DNA of 64,000 nucleotides from an uncultured Caulobacteraceae bacterium (GCA_902826145.1 CADEDT010000003.1:1-64000); one strand, 5' to 3'. Counted from the first letter of the stretch, positions 28,162-38,445 are shown. Translations and numbers: made by a program. Notes: a model not told the origin generated them from the sequence alone.

Positions 28162-31100
28162 TCAATGCCCAATCTTCACATGAAAGTGCAGGGTCTTCTG
28201 CGTGGGTGGGAGATTGGGTCCCACCGCCATCGTGTTACCGAATACGGTCTTGAACGGAGTTCTGTCGACATTGTGCTGAGGCTTGAGTTGGCCAATTAGA
28301 CTCTCTTCAAGCGCCAAAGCTTGAGTGTTCGTTAGGCCGGTCCCTTTGACCTCCACCTTCGATATTTCTCCGAACCACTGGGTCTTGTTCGGGTCTGTGA
28401 TATGCTTTCTAAGACGGTCTATTGTGTCGCCCTTTCCGATGTAGAGTACGCCACCGTCCGCGTCTTTTAGAACGTAGACGCTCGTTCCCTTCAGTTTGGA
28501 ATGCGGCCCCGTGACTGTGTATTTGACGTCATGACCCGAGTGATTCTTGACATTTATCGGGCCACTCTTCTTTATCTGCTTGAGCCGCTTCAACTTTAAC
28601 AGCGCGAGCCAAGCCATCGGATCGGAACTGACTTGGAGATTGCCTTGCGCGTCGACTTCGGTCCCGGGTATCGGATTGATCGCGTTTGCCACGGGATGGA
28701 GAGCTTCGCGAATTTCCTGCTTGCGCTCGGCATAGTGCTTTGCCAACGCAGGCCACAGTTTGTGGAACTCTGGCGTTGACACGCGATTGAAGGAGGTCGG
28801 CAGAATAACGCCAGTCTCCTTGTGCCAGTAGTACGCGTAGACGGTGGTGTCTTTTCCGAAGTGCTTGTCCCAATCGGCGGCCGCCTTCTGAGCCGCTTCC
28901 TTGTTCGCATATATTTGGCCAACCAGCGGAACGAACGTCTGGCCTTCATCCTGGCCAAATTCCTTATATGACACGCGAACTTTTTTGTCAGAGGTGTCCT
29001 TCCATTTGAATGTGGCAGTACCCTTCCACGAGTGGTACGACACCTCGTCAAATTTCTTGTCGATATAAAGTGGGTGAGTGGCCGGGTCGAAGGGTGTGTC
29101 GTCCGGCGTCGCAGGTTCTCGGCCATCCAGATCGCGGAAGATGATTGGATTATTTGCGCCGTAGTTGTATGCGTTCGTGTATCTGCCGAGTGCAGGATCA
29201 CAGCTCACCCATCTCCCAATCCATGGCGCGTAGTAGCGCGCTCCGTGATACGCGAGGCCGGTTTCCTCATCGCGCTCCATGCCGGTGTAGCGGTAGCGTT
29301 TTGGCGTTTGCGTCGCGCGCATCTGATACGACGTCGCGCCGTACGGGTAGTATTCTTCGTAAGAGATAGTTCGGCCGGCTTCATCCAATTCAAGGCTCGA
29401 CGAGCCGAGATGATTTGAGAACTGAAAGCGAATGAGTTGCTCCGGCGAGCCATCGTCGCCGATCGTACGCGTCTCGACGAGCGCAATGCGCTGCGTGTCG
29501 TCCATCACGTGCAGCGTCTCGCGCTCCAAGCTCACCGCGCCGCCAACCGCGCGTTCGCGATAAAGCTCGACGCCGCCAAGATAGATGCGCTCTTCGATGG
29601 CGCCGCCTGGGCGCTCAACAATCTTCCGCACGCGCTGGCCATTCGCGCCATAGACGCAATAGAGCCGCCCGCCGCCGCCGAGATCTGCCTCGCGCAAACG
29701 ATTGGCAAAGTCCCACACGATCTCGGAGAGGTGAGGCATGGTGAGCATGTTGCCGTGTTGGTCGTGAGCGTAGCGCTCCAGCGGGCCCGCGCCGATCTGC
29801 GTCGTGCTCAGCCGGTTATTACGCTTCGTCGACTCAAGTAGGCTGGTCTCTTCGTATGTATAGTGCCTCGTCCAATCGCCACCCTGTGCGGCGTGAACGA
29901 GCTTTATGAAGTTGCCGGCAGGGTCGTAGTGATATTCCTCCGCATAGGTGCGCATCGCCGTTTCATCGCGCGGGTCGGCAACCGGCGCGCGCCCTTCGCC
30001 GCGCCATGTGGTCTCTAATGTGCCAGCCTGGCCGCGATGTTCGCGCCCCTCGGAGCGTATCAGGCGGTAAAGTGCATCGTAGGAATAAGTTGCGCTCGGA
30101 GTGACAACCTGGTTGTTGAAGTAGACATTCTGATGCGCCGCATCCGCAGTCTGCGTGATGTTGCCGGCCGCATCGTAAGCGTAGCTGAGGTCTTGTAGTG
30201 TGCGCCCGCCTTGCGTTGTGAGCAGGCGCGTCAGCCGCAACGTGTCAGGGTCACGCTCGTAAACCGTGCGCGCGCCGCCTTGATAATCGATGGAGGTCCG
30301 CTGCCCCTTCGCATCGTAGTCGATGTCTATCACGAAGGGTTTGGTCGCCGCGCCCTTGATGGCGACATCGACCTTTTCGAGGAAGTTGGCTTCGTTGTAC
30401 GCCGGACTAAAGACGCTCTGATCCGGCGTCGTTACTTGGGTGGGGCGATTGAGCGCGTCATATGCAGTTCGCGTGGTGAATGTCTCGCTTTCAACCGCGG
30501 GACCGGCGCTCCAATTGATCAGCGATTTGTAGTCTTTGACGAGCTGATATGCGGCCACCAGGGGATTACCCTTGAAATCGTATCGCTCTGTCGTGGCCAC
30601 ACCTGCCTGATCGAACGTGCGGAACGCTTTCCCGCGCAAATTCGATGCTTCAGGATTGGGCGCGTCCTCGCCGTACGTGATTTGCCCGATGACGACGGGC
30701 GCCGCGCCGTTTGCTTCAAGCAGCGTTCGCGATGGTCGCCGCAACTGATCGTACTCGGTCAAGGAGTGATGGCCGCGGCTATCCCAAGCGTGAATGGGCT
30801 GACCTGCCACATCGTTGAGCACCCAGGTTTTGCCCGCCTCCATGCTGGCTTGGTGGATTCTAGTTCCGAGGATGTCGTACTCGTATCGCATCACGACGCG
30901 GCCGTTCGCGTCGATCACCTCTTGCTCCGCACCTTCGATGTCGAGGACGACGCGGGCTTCGTACTTTTCCTCAACAAGCGCGCCCGCGCGCTCGAAACGA
31001 TTGTGCGCGACTGTCAGAAATGGCCGTCCCAGAGCATCTGCGTGCGCGACAGAGGGTGTGGCTGCGTGAACGTCGGTCTTCAGCGCAGCGGCAGTTTCCG

Positions 31101-34100
31101 CGGTTCGTGCGCTCTGTGAGGAATATTGCGTGGCAAAGGCAACGGCATGCGCCGCATCCGTGCGCAGCGCACGCCAGGTAGGCAGATAGTCCGCGTCTGC
31201 AAGCCGTTTGAAATAAGTGCCGACATCGTCATCTGCTGCCGGGTCAGCGATTGCAGCCGTATCGTTGACGTCCCAACTTTCCTGACGCCATGGGTCGAAC
31301 ACCACCTTCTGCCAAGTGTGATTGGGAAGGAGCGTCGCAACAGTGCGCCCGGCCGGATCGTAAAACATGACGGGACTGACGCCGATGCGCACATCGAACT
31401 CGAAAAGATGTGTGTCGGTAAAGAAGGGCTCGTACTGGCGCACCGGCGCGCCCTTGTTGTTGAATACCGTCCATCCCGTGCCGACCCAGCGTGACGCGGC
31501 GTCGGAGGCTGTCATTTGCGGCCGTCGATCGGCGCCGAGGACGACGTTGCCGTTGACGTCACGTTCCGGCACTGGTCCAGGCTCGGCCTCGATCTTCTTT
31601 TGAATCTCCCTCCCGAAACCGTCGGAATAGGTGAGCGCGACCTGTACCTTGCTTGCTTGGCCGGGAGAAAGATCGCTCACATGCGTCTCACGTGTGATCG
31701 AGGCCGCAGCGATGGGGCGCTTTGTGCCGGGATCGCGCGCGTAGGCGCTGGGGTCGTAGACGATGCGGGTCGTCGCCTGATCGAGCAGGGCTCCGGCATT
31801 GGCTTTTGGCGCGCCGAAGAACTGATCAATTTCGCTCTGCGTCAGGTTGGCCTTGAACGAGGCCGTCAGCGCATCACCTTGCGCGGCCGCAGGCTTGCCC
31901 ATCACCGCGCTTCCAGCAACCATACCAAGCGCATCGTAGGCGACCGACGTCCGGTTGCCGTTCGGATCCATGACCAGAGCCGGCTTAAGCACGCGATAAT
32001 CTTGCCCGTCTTTTCGTGGAACGGCGCCGCGCTCGCCGACCGTAACCTTGTTGTCCAGGGCGTCGCGCGTTTCTTGAATGAGCAAATCGAACGCATCGTA
32101 GTCGACGAACATCTCGGTGCTCCGCGCCGGCGTGTGAAATGCGTCGTGGAAGCGGCGTGGCAGAAAGAAATGCGCTTTCGCGTGCGCAAGCTCGTCCGCG
32201 CCCGCATCGCCGGAGTCAGGAGAGCAGAAAACGCGGCCCGACGGGACCCACCACGTTGGCTCGTTTTCGGTGTGAACGTAACCGCCTTGCACAAGCATGG
32301 CGTCAGAGACTTTGCCGTCATAGGTCCGCGCCAGAACCTCGGGCGAAAACGCCAAAGCAAAGCTCTCGTGCACCAGCCCGTGCGCGGCTTGTTTGCCGAG
32401 CGGTAGAGCGGAGGAGAAGTCCGCCTTCCTGTAGTAGACGCGGCTCTGTGCGAGGAGACGCTTCTGGATCAATCCCGAGGTTGGCGCGACCTCAAAGCCA
32501 ATCACCGCGGCATTCACGCATGCGTCTAACGCGTCCTCGAAGGTCACGCGACCGCCGGGCGGCACGTCAAATGCGCTCAGCTCGTAAGCGCGTGTTTCAC
32601 AAGGTTGTGGCGCGCGATACTCACTGGGGTTGTCAATCTCTCCCGTAAACGCGGCCTCGGAATAGGTGGCGTGCAGCTGCGCCTGCTTCTCCTGATCGTC
32701 GGGCGCAAGCGCTGGGTCCGCAACGAGGCGGCCGTATCCAATCGCAGCAGACTTAAGCACGTTGCCGAAATCGTCGGTTTCCAGGGTCAGCGCATGAGAG
32801 ACACGCGGATCGCGCGGCTGGCGTTCGTAGTGACGGCTGATCTCTTCGCGTGCGTGGGTGAAGAAGACAGCATGTTGATTGGGGCCGCGTGGCTGCAGCG
32901 TGCGAATGGTAAAATTCTGCTCGGCGACGCTGTAGGGGTGAGGCGCCGCAGCGCTGCCGTCGAGCCCGTAAATCTCCTGGCGAAGCATAGCGCCTTTGAG
33001 CGCACGACAGGCCTCACGTTCTTCCTCCACGCTGAGGCCCGCCGGCAGAACCGTATCATCAAGCAACAGCGCGCGCGCCTCGGCATCGCTCGCGCCCGGC
33101 TCGCGATAGTACTCGCCGACATCATTGGCGTTGAGCATGCCGGCGAAAAAGTCGGAGACGCGATTGCCGCCTAGATAGATGCCGGTGTGAAACCAAGTCT
33201 TGGTATGGATCGGCGGCACGTGCGAGGCCGCGTCGATGTTTGTGGCTTGCGGCATCGCGCCGTCAGCCGTGAGCGCGGCGTATTCCTCTGTGTCCCATTG
33301 CTCCACCATGCCGAAGCCGCGGAACTCGCGCTCCACGCCGTCGAAATAACCGTGATGATAGGCGTAACGCGAAACGAAACGCGCGCCGCTGATGTGATCG
33401 CGGGTAGTGACGCGTTCGACGACATGGACCGGAAACGGCAGCCGCGTGATCCATGGTTTTCCGGCCGCCTTGTCGCTTAAGCAGAAGCGTGTGGAAGAGG
33501 CGTACTCGACCTCGGTCTCCGTACCGAGATTGTTGAAAGTCCTAACGAGCAGGTGCGGTTTCGTCCCGCCCATTAGGTCGACATAGAGAAGGCGCTGTTG
33601 CTGCGATGCCGGAAGCGGCGACGACCAGACGAGGCAAGCAGTGCCGTTTCCCAACAAATCCGCTGTTGTCACTGATGCAATGTTGTCGATGCGCGGAAAC
33701 TGATTGAGGACGCGCGCGTCGGAGAGGCGGTTTCCGCTTTGATTGAAGTAGAGCCGCACGGCATCGTGCGCGAGATAGATGATGTCGCTTGCGCCCGACC
33801 CATCAATGTCCGCCAACCGAATGCGCCCGTGATCGAACTGGTCCGGCCGATCGAATAGAGGCGCGTTGTCCATCGCGACTTTGCGCCCGAAGTGGCCATG
33901 GCCCAGGTTCGGCCAATAGCAAACCTCGCCATTTCGGATGCGCACGAGATCTGTGAGGCCGTCGCCGCACATGTCCGCCAAATACAAAGTCTGAGCGCCG
34001 TCTTCGAAGACGAGGCGAGGCCCGCTCTCTTCATCGGCCAGCTGGTGCACGCGTCGCGCGGGTGCAAACCCGTCCTCGGCCAACGATGGATAGCAGGCGA

Positions 34101-35814
34101 AGACCTCGTCTTCGGCTACTAAAATATCGGCGTGACCGTCACCGTTGAGATCGATGAACCGCACACTCGGATCGTTCCACGGAAGGTTCGGCAGCGAGCG
34201 AAAAGAACGGAACGGCGTCCAACCCTCTGTCTCAGCACGCTCGTAGAAGCCAGCAGCCGGACCAGAAAACTCAACTAGGTCGAGCTGCCCGTCGCCTGCG
34301 AGGTCTAAAAGGTGTTGGCGTCCTCCTTGCAGGTTCGTGAGTGAGGGCTTTGGTGCGATTTGGCGCAGCGGACCCAGTCGGCCTTCGCCAAGATTCTCCT
34401 TGTAGAACCACGCACCGGCCTGTTCCGTGAGCACGCCCGACAAACCTTCGCCGTCGAGATCGGCCAGCTGGTACAGCGAGCCGTCCAGTCCTTCCGGGAG
34501 GTTCTCAAGGCTTTCAACCTTGAGCTCCCGCACTTCCTCTTGGATCTTTGCCTTGCTGTATTCGAAACGTACCGGCGGCAGCGATTGCTTGAGATAGGTC
34601 GCGTAATCAACGCCACCGCCGGTGATCGGCGGCGTATCTTGCTTCACATAGCCCGAGTGCGTGACCGAACGAATGAACGAGGCAAATCGTGTGCTGCCCT
34701 CATGCGCAAGCTCTTCGCCGATAGAAACCGGTTGTGTGAGATCGACGTCAGCATACTCAAATTCAACCGAGCGCACGAGCCCGTCATAACCCCGTTCTTC
34801 GGATGAGAGATCGGGGATATGATGAAACATGAGTGCGCGAACGCATCGGCGATAGCTGCGAAGTTCGAAGCCTGCGCGATAGGATGAGAAGGGGTCCGGG
34901 CGAACCGCCCAGCTTTGCCCTGGCGAGGCGGCCGCTAGCACAAAGACGTGTTGCTCCGCTTCCCTCAAAGAAGGGTCTGGCGCCACCTTTTCATGGTGAC
35001 CCTCGTCGTAATCGAACACGAGTTCGAAAAGCCACTCGGCGTTCGAAAGGTCTGCTTGCACAAACCGGGATACCCGATTGCCATATCGGACGCGTTTCAA
35101 GTAGCGAACGGCCCCGCGTGATCGATTGCGTTCGTTGGGCAAGAGTTGATCGACGTTGTCTGCGGTCTCGCCCGCATACTCGTAGACGATCGCATTTCCC
35201 TTATCGTCGTAGCTTTCACAGATGAGCCAACTGAAGATGCGATGCGGCGCCTCAGGATCGACAATCTGCGACCGCTGATCCCTGCCATAGAGCGTCGTGA
35301 CGTTGTCGCGTGAAATCGAGCGCCAGTGAACTGCGCCGGTGGCGCGTTCTGTCCAACGCTCGATGCGCGCAAAAAGTCCCTCAATGCGCGGCCGATAGGC
35401 GTGAACAGCAAAGGCAGCTTCATGCCGTTCGACGCGCTCGTTTGCATCAGTCAGAGCCGGAACGAGGTCTTCCGCTCCTGAGAGCACATAGACATCGGAC
35501 TCGTCCGCATCGCGATATTCCGGCAGACCCTTGTCGGTTTTGCGTCTGATAGATGGGATGGTCAGCGACCAGCCAAACCCAAACGGTCCATTGCCCGCGC
35601 CCGTATCATATGAGAGCGCGAGCTGCGGGCCGAAACCCGAGCGGCCGGGGCTAGTTGGAATCGGGATCGAGGCGGCGCCCGCGCCGCTGACCGGATTGAC
35701 GCCGAATTTTTCGCCGGTGCCACTGATCGCGCCGCCGCCCTTGGGAAGCGAGATCGCTGGGACGTCAAGCTTTCGCGTCTCAGAACGCTCTTGTCTTGGC
35801 GCCTGTTGCGGCAT
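28162..35814 (-). CDS. Fused TcB-TcC toxin protein (SpvB/TcaC N-terminus, RHS cocoon) with GIY-YIG nuclease-like C-terminal cargo, 2550 aa
   Basis: The domains in order are: SpvB-type N-terminus (about 25-330; SGAGAASIPIPTSPGRSGF, GFGWSLTIPSIRRKTDKG); FG-GAP/VCBS propeller repeats (about 430-700; IDLNGDGHADILVAED at about 550); TcdB middle domains (about 700-1050); many YD/RHS repeats (about 1500-2200); and the RHS core (YTGMERDEETGLAYHGARYY, DPALGRYTNAYNYGANNP) ending at about 2231. The remaining roughly 315 residues are the variable cargo. Its last part carries all GIY-YIG landmarks: Tyr2447 (SVYVL), Y-I-G at 2458-2460 (LYIGKG), Arg2467/2469 (DRLRKH), and Glu and Asn in ALEESLIGQLKPQHN near 2500-2517. 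TcB-TcC cocoons self-cleave and deliver the cargo through TcA. A DNA-damaging payload is inferred. G+C drops in the cargo-encoding part. No neighbouring immunity gene was found. Confidence 0.9.
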   Translation of the reverse strand: MPQQAPRQERSETRKLDVPAISLPKGGGAISGTGEKFGVNPVSGAGAASIPIPTSPGRSGFGPQLALSYDTGAGNGPFGFGWSLTIPSIRRKTDKGLPEYRDADESDVYVLSGAEDLVPALTDANERVERHEAAFAVHAYRPRIEGLFARIERWTERATGAVHWRSISRDNVTTLYGRDQRSQIVDPEAPHRIFSWLICESYDDKGNAIVYEYAGETADNVDQLLPNERNRSRGAVRYLKRVRYGNRVSRFVQADLSNAEWLFELVFDYDEGHHEKVAPDPSLREAEQHVFVLAAASPGQSWAVRPDPFSSYRAGFELRSYRRCVRALMFHHIPDLSSEERGYDGLVRSVEFEYADVDLTQPVSIGEELAHEGSTRFASFIRSVTHSGYVKQDTPPITGGGVDYATYLKQSLPPVRFEYSKAKIQEEVRELKVESLENLPEGLDGSLYQLADLDGEGLSGVLTEQAGAWFYKENLGEGRLGPLRQIAPKPSLTNLQGGRQHLLDLAGDGQLDLVEFSGPAAGFYERAETEGWTPFRSFRSLPNLPWNDPSVRFIDLNGDGHADILVAEDEVFACYPSLAEDGFAPARRVHQLADEESGPRLVFEDGAQTLYLADMCGDGLTDLVRIRNGEVCYWPNLGHGHFGRKVAMDNAPLFDRPDQFDHGRIRLADIDGSGASDIIYLAHDAVRLYFNQSGNRLSDARVLNQFPRIDNIASVTTADLLGNGTACLVWSSPLPASQQQRLLYVDLMGGTKPHLLVRTFNNLGTETEVEYASSTRFCLSDKAAGKPWITRLPFPVHVVERVTTRDHISGARFVSRYAYHHGYFDGVEREFRGFGMVEQWDTEEYAALTADGAMPQATNIDAASHVPPIHTKTWFHTGIYLGGNRVSDFFAGMLNANDVGEYYREPGASDAEARALLLDDTVLPAGLSVEEEREACRALKGAMLRQEIYGLDGSAAAPHPYSVAEQNFTIRTLQPRGPNQHAVFFTHAREEISRHYERQPRDPRVSHALTLETDDFGNVLKSAAIGYGRLVADPALAPDDQEKQAQLHATYSEAAFTGEIDNPSEYRAPQPCETRAYELSAFDVPPGGRVTFEDALDACVNAAVIGFEVAPTSGLIQKRLLAQSRVYYRKADFSSALPLGKQAAHGLVHESFALAFSPEVLARTYDGKVSDAMLVQGGYVHTENEPTWWVPSGRVFCSPDSGDAGADELAHAKAHFFLPRRFHDAFHTPARSTEMFVDYDAFDLLIQETRDALDNKVTVGERGAVPRKDGQDYRVLKPALVMDPNGNRTSVAYDALGMVAGSAVMGKPAAAQGDALTASFKANLTQSEIDQFFGAPKANAGALLDQATTRIVYDPSAYARDPGTKRPIAAASITRETHVSDLSPGQASKVQVALTYSDGFGREIQKKIEAEPGPVPERDVNGNVVLGADRRPQMTASDAASRWVGTGWTVFNNKGAPVRQYEPFFTDTHLFEFDVRIGVSPVMFYDPAGRTVATLLPNHTWQKVVFDPWRQESWDVNDTAAIADPAADDDVGTYFKRLADADYLPTWRALRTDAAHAVAFATQYSSQSARTAETAAALKTDVHAATPSVAHADALGRPFLTVAHNRFERAGALVEEKYEARVVLDIEGAEQEVIDANGRVVMRYEYDILGTRIHQASMEAGKTWVLNDVAGQPIHAWDSRGHHSLTEYDQLRRPSRTLLEANGAAPVVIGQITYGEDAPNPEASNLRGKAFRTFDQAGVATTERYDFKGNPLVAAYQLVKDYKSLINWSAGPAVESETFTTRTAYDALNRPTQVTTPDQSVFSPAYNEANFLEKVDVAIKGAATKPFVIDIDYDAKGQRTSIDYQGGARTVYERDPDTLRLTRLLTTQGGRTLQDLSYAYDAAGNITQTADAAHQNVYFNNQVVTPSATYSYDALYRLIRSEGREHRGQAGTLETTWRGEGRAPVADPRDETAMRTYAEEYHYDPAGNFIKLVHAAQGGDWTRHYTYEETSLLESTKRNNRLSTTQIGAGPLERYAHDQHGNMLTMPHLSEIVWDFANRLREADLGGGGRLYCVYGANGQRVRKIVERPGGAIEERIYLGGVELYRERAVGGAVSLERETLHVMDDTQRIALVETRTIGDDGSPEQLIRFQFSNHLGSSSLELDEAGRTISYEEYYPYGATSYQMRATQTPKRYRYTGMERDEETGLAYHGARYYAPWIGRWVSCDPALGRYTNAYNYGANNPIIFRDLDGREPATPDDTPFDPATHPLYIDKKFDEVSYHSWKGTATFKWKDTSDKKVRVSYKEFGQDEGQTFVPLVGQIYANKEAAQKAAADWDKHFGKDTTVYAYYWHKETGVILPTSFNRVSTPEFHKLWPALAKHYAERKQEIREALHPVANAINPIPGTEVDAQGNLQVSSDPMAWLALLKLKRLKQIKKSGPINVKNHSGHDVKYTVTGPHSKLKGTSVYVLKDADGGVLYIGKGDTIDRLRKHITDPNKTQWFGEISKVEVKGTGLTNTQALALEESLIGQLKPQHNVDRTPFKTVFGNTMAVGPNLPPTQKTLHFHVKIGH

Positions 35815-35818
35815 TGGA

Positions 35819-35833
35819 AGACCTCAGAGGTCT
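35819..35833. repeat. Inverted repeat overlapping the TcB-TcC ribosome-binding region
   Basis: AGACCTCAGAGGTCT is a perfect 6-bp inverted repeat with a 3-nt centre, five to nineteen bases upstream of the TcB-TcC start. On the coding strand one arm contains the GAGGTC that would serve as ribosome-binding site. A hairpin here could mask initiation, or the site could bind a repressor. Confidence 0.35.
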
Positions 35834-36104
35834 AGCCGCTATCTCACGAATTCGCTCAGTGTTCTAGCTCAGGGAATTGGGACCGCTGGCGATTTGCCCA
35901 AGCATGCGCGCAACCATTTGCGAGGCGTGGCGATGCACCGGCCCGTCCTCGCCATTTACTGCTGTCGCTGGGTAACCGGCCGACCAGGGCATACTGCTCC
36001 GTATCGGATCACCTCAGTCTGGCGCCCAAAAAGGCGGCAGCGTGTTCTTCTTGGCTCGGCCGCTGTTCGCGCGGCTGATCCTGTGCGCTAGCGTTGGAAT
36101 CAGA

Positions 36105-37508
36105 ATGTTCGACGAAATGCGTCATGCTGGCGGTGTCAGATCGCCCTACGAGCCGATCGCGGCGTGGCTTGCGGCCACCGGCGAGGAAGAACTTAAGCGC
36201 CGCCAAGTCGAAGCCGAGGCGCTGTTCCGGCGGCTGGGAATTACATTTGCCGTCTATGGCGAAGGCGGGGACCCCGAGCGGCTCATTCCGTTCGACCTCA
36301 TTCCCCGTGTGTTCGGCGCCTCTGAATGGCGCAAGCTCTCCCGTGGCGTGAAGCAACGCGCGCGCGCGCTCAACGCCTTTCTTTTCGATGTCTACCATCG
36401 TGCTGAGATCCTGAAGGCCGGCATCGTGCCGGAAGCGCTCGTCTACCAGAACGAAGCATTTCTGCCCGACATGGTGGGCTTCGATCCACCTGGCAAAGTC
36501 TACAGCCACATAGTTGGTGTCGACGTGGTGCGCACGAATGCGAACGACTTCCAGGTTCTGGAAGACAATTGCCGCACTCCCTCCGGCGTTTCGTACATGC
36601 TGGAAAATCGTGAGATCATGATGCGGATGTTTCCGCAGCTTTTTGCGGCCAGCGCTGTCGAACCAATCGACGAGTATCCCTCGATGCTCAAACGCACGTT
36701 GCAAGAGGTGGCGCCGCCATTGTGCCGTGGTGAGCCGACAATAGTCTTGCTGACGCCAGGTCCTCTCAACAGCGCCTACTACGAGCACTCGTTTCTCGCC
36801 GATTTGATGGGCGTAGAGCTGGTTGAGCCTTCCGATTTATTTGTCGAGGGCGGCAAGTGCTGGATGCGCACTACACAAGGGCCACAGCGCGTTGACGTAA
36901 TTTATCGTCGCATAGACGATTCTTACATCGACCCGCTCTCGTTCCGGCCGGACAGCTTGTTGGGCGTGCCAGGACTCTTCGGCGCCTATCGTGCGGGCTC
37001 CGTTACTTTGTGTTCGGCGCCGGGCGCCGGCATCGCTGACGACAAGGCCATCTACGTGTTCACACCGGAGATGATCCGCTTCTATCTCGGCGAAGAGCCT
37101 ATCTTGAAGAACGTCGAGACGTTTCGCTGTGCTTTGCCGGAAGAGCGCGATCACGTGATTGCGAACTTGAACGACCTGGTGGTCAAGCAGGTTCACGGCT
37201 CAGGCGGTTACGGCATGCTGATCGGACCGCATTCCAGCAAGAAAGAGATCGAGACGTTCCGGAAGAAGATCTTGGCCGAGCCGGAGAATTACATCGCCCA
37301 ACCCACGCTTGAGCTTTCCTCGGCGCCGACACTCTGTGGCGACGCTTTCGAGAATCGGCACGTGGACTTTCGCCCCTATTGCCTAGTTGGACGGGAAGTA
37401 CGTCTGACGCCTGGCGGCTTGACGCGTGTCGCTCTCACCAAGGGCTCGCTCGTTGTGAATTCGAGCCAGGGCGGGGGCGTGAAGGATACCTGGGTGCTGT
37501 CGGAATGA
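36105..37508 (+). CDS. Circularly permuted ATP-grasp type 2 family protein, 467 aa
   Basis: ATG 36105 is chosen over 36042 because the upstream 21 residues are hydrophobic and atypical, while MFDEMRHAGG is the usual start of this family. Hallmarks include IPFDLIPRVF, DVYHRAEILKAG, QVLEDNCRTPSGVSYMLENR and the ATP-grasp segment LVVKQVHGSGGYGMLIGP. Such proteins are thought to ligate an amino group to a peptide or protein. The gene is the first of four that recur together in bacteria: ATP-grasp, alpha-E, transglutaminase and Anbu. Confidence 0.93.
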   Translation: MFDEMRHAGGVRSPYEPIAAWLAATGEEELKRRQVEAEALFRRLGITFAVYGEGGDPERLIPFDLIPRVFGASEWRKLSRGVKQRARALNAFLFDVYHRAEILKAGIVPEALVYQNEAFLPDMVGFDPPGKVYSHIVGVDVVRTNANDFQVLEDNCRTPSGVSYMLENREIMMRMFPQLFAASAVEPIDEYPSMLKRTLQEVAPPLCRGEPTIVLLTPGPLNSAYYEHSFLADLMGVELVEPSDLFVEGGKCWMRTTQGPQRVDVIYRRIDDSYIDPLSFRPDSLLGVPGLFGAYRAGSVTLCSAPGAGIADDKAIYVFTPEMIRFYLGEEPILKNVETFRCALPEERDHVIANLNDLVVKQVHGSGGYGMLIGPHSSKKEIETFRKKILAEPENYIAQPTLELSSAPTLCGDAFENRHVDFRPYCLVGREVRLTPGGLTRVALTKGSLVVNSSQGGGVKDTWVLSE

Positions 37509-37512
37509 TCCT

Positions 37513-38439
37513 ATGCTGAGCCGCACCGCGCAGAACCTCTATTGGATGGGGCGATACATCGAGCGCGCAGACGCGACGGCGCGCCTGGTCGAGATGGGAC
37601 GGCGCATGGTGATGCTTCCGTCCGCCAATGCCGAGTGGCGATCAGTTGCACGCGCATCGGGCTGTGCGGCCGATTTGGCGGAAGATCCGAAGGCGCTAGA
37701 CCGCGACATCATCGTTCGCCTTGTCCTCGACCCCAACAACAGCTCGTCTATCCGCTGCTGTATCGCGCAGGCGCGCGCCAACGCGAAAGCCATACGCACA
37801 GCGCTGACGTCCGATATGTGGGAGGCTCTCAACGATCACTGGCGACTGCTTGAAACGCTCGATTCTGATGAAGCCATTGCCGAATTGCCGATTTGGCTGG
37901 ACTGGGCCAAGCAACGGGCAGCCGCGTTCCGCGGCGCAGCCGAAACGTCGCTTCTTCGCAACGACGGGTACATCTTCCTGCGTATTGGCGAACTGATCGA
38001 GCGCGTGGAGATGACGCTGCGCTTGTTGGACGTGAAATACTACGTGCTGTTGCCCGAAACGGACGTTGTGGGCGGCGGGCGCGATTTCCATCAATGGACA
38101 TCCGTGCTGCGCGCCACCGGAGCGCTCCGCGCCTATCACCACGTAAATCGCGGTGACTACACGCCTTGGGGCATCGCGGAGTTCCTGGTGCTCAACCCGC
38201 AATTTCCGCGCGCGGCCGCGTATTGTTACACCCAGCTCGACCGCCGCCTCGGCGAACTTGCGGCGCTGTATGGCGGCAAGCGGTTCGCGTGCCACGATTC
38301 CGCCGCCGAAATGGTCGCCCGACTAGAGGCATGTGACATCCACACGCTCTTCCAGTCAGGCCTGCACGAATTCATCGGCGAGGCGATAGAAGTGACGAAC
38401 CGCCTTTCGAACGAGATATCGTACGCTTATCACTTTTGA
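37513..38439 (+). CDS. Alpha-E domain-containing protein, 308 aa
   Basis: This is an all-helical protein whose start MLSRTAQNLYWMGRYIERAD is the diagnostic N-terminus of the alpha-E family. It begins four bases after the ATP-grasp stop. The family always sits beside circularly permuted ATP-grasp and transglutaminase genes and presumably acts with them in a peptide-tagging or ligase system. Biochemistry is not established. Confidence 0.93.
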   Translation: MLSRTAQNLYWMGRYIERADATARLVEMGRRMVMLPSANAEWRSVARASGCAADLAEDPKALDRDIIVRLVLDPNNSSSIRCCIAQARANAKAIRTALTSDMWEALNDHWRLLETLDSDEAIAELPIWLDWAKQRAAAFRGAAETSLLRNDGYIFLRIGELIERVEMTLRLLDVKYYVLLPETDVVGGGRDFHQWTSVLRATGALRAYHHVNRGDYTPWGIAEFLVLNPQFPRAAAYCYTQLDRRLGELAALYGGKRFACHDSAAEMVARLEACDIHTLFQSGLHEFIGEAIEVTNRLSNEISYAYHF

Positions 38440-38445
38440 CCACGC

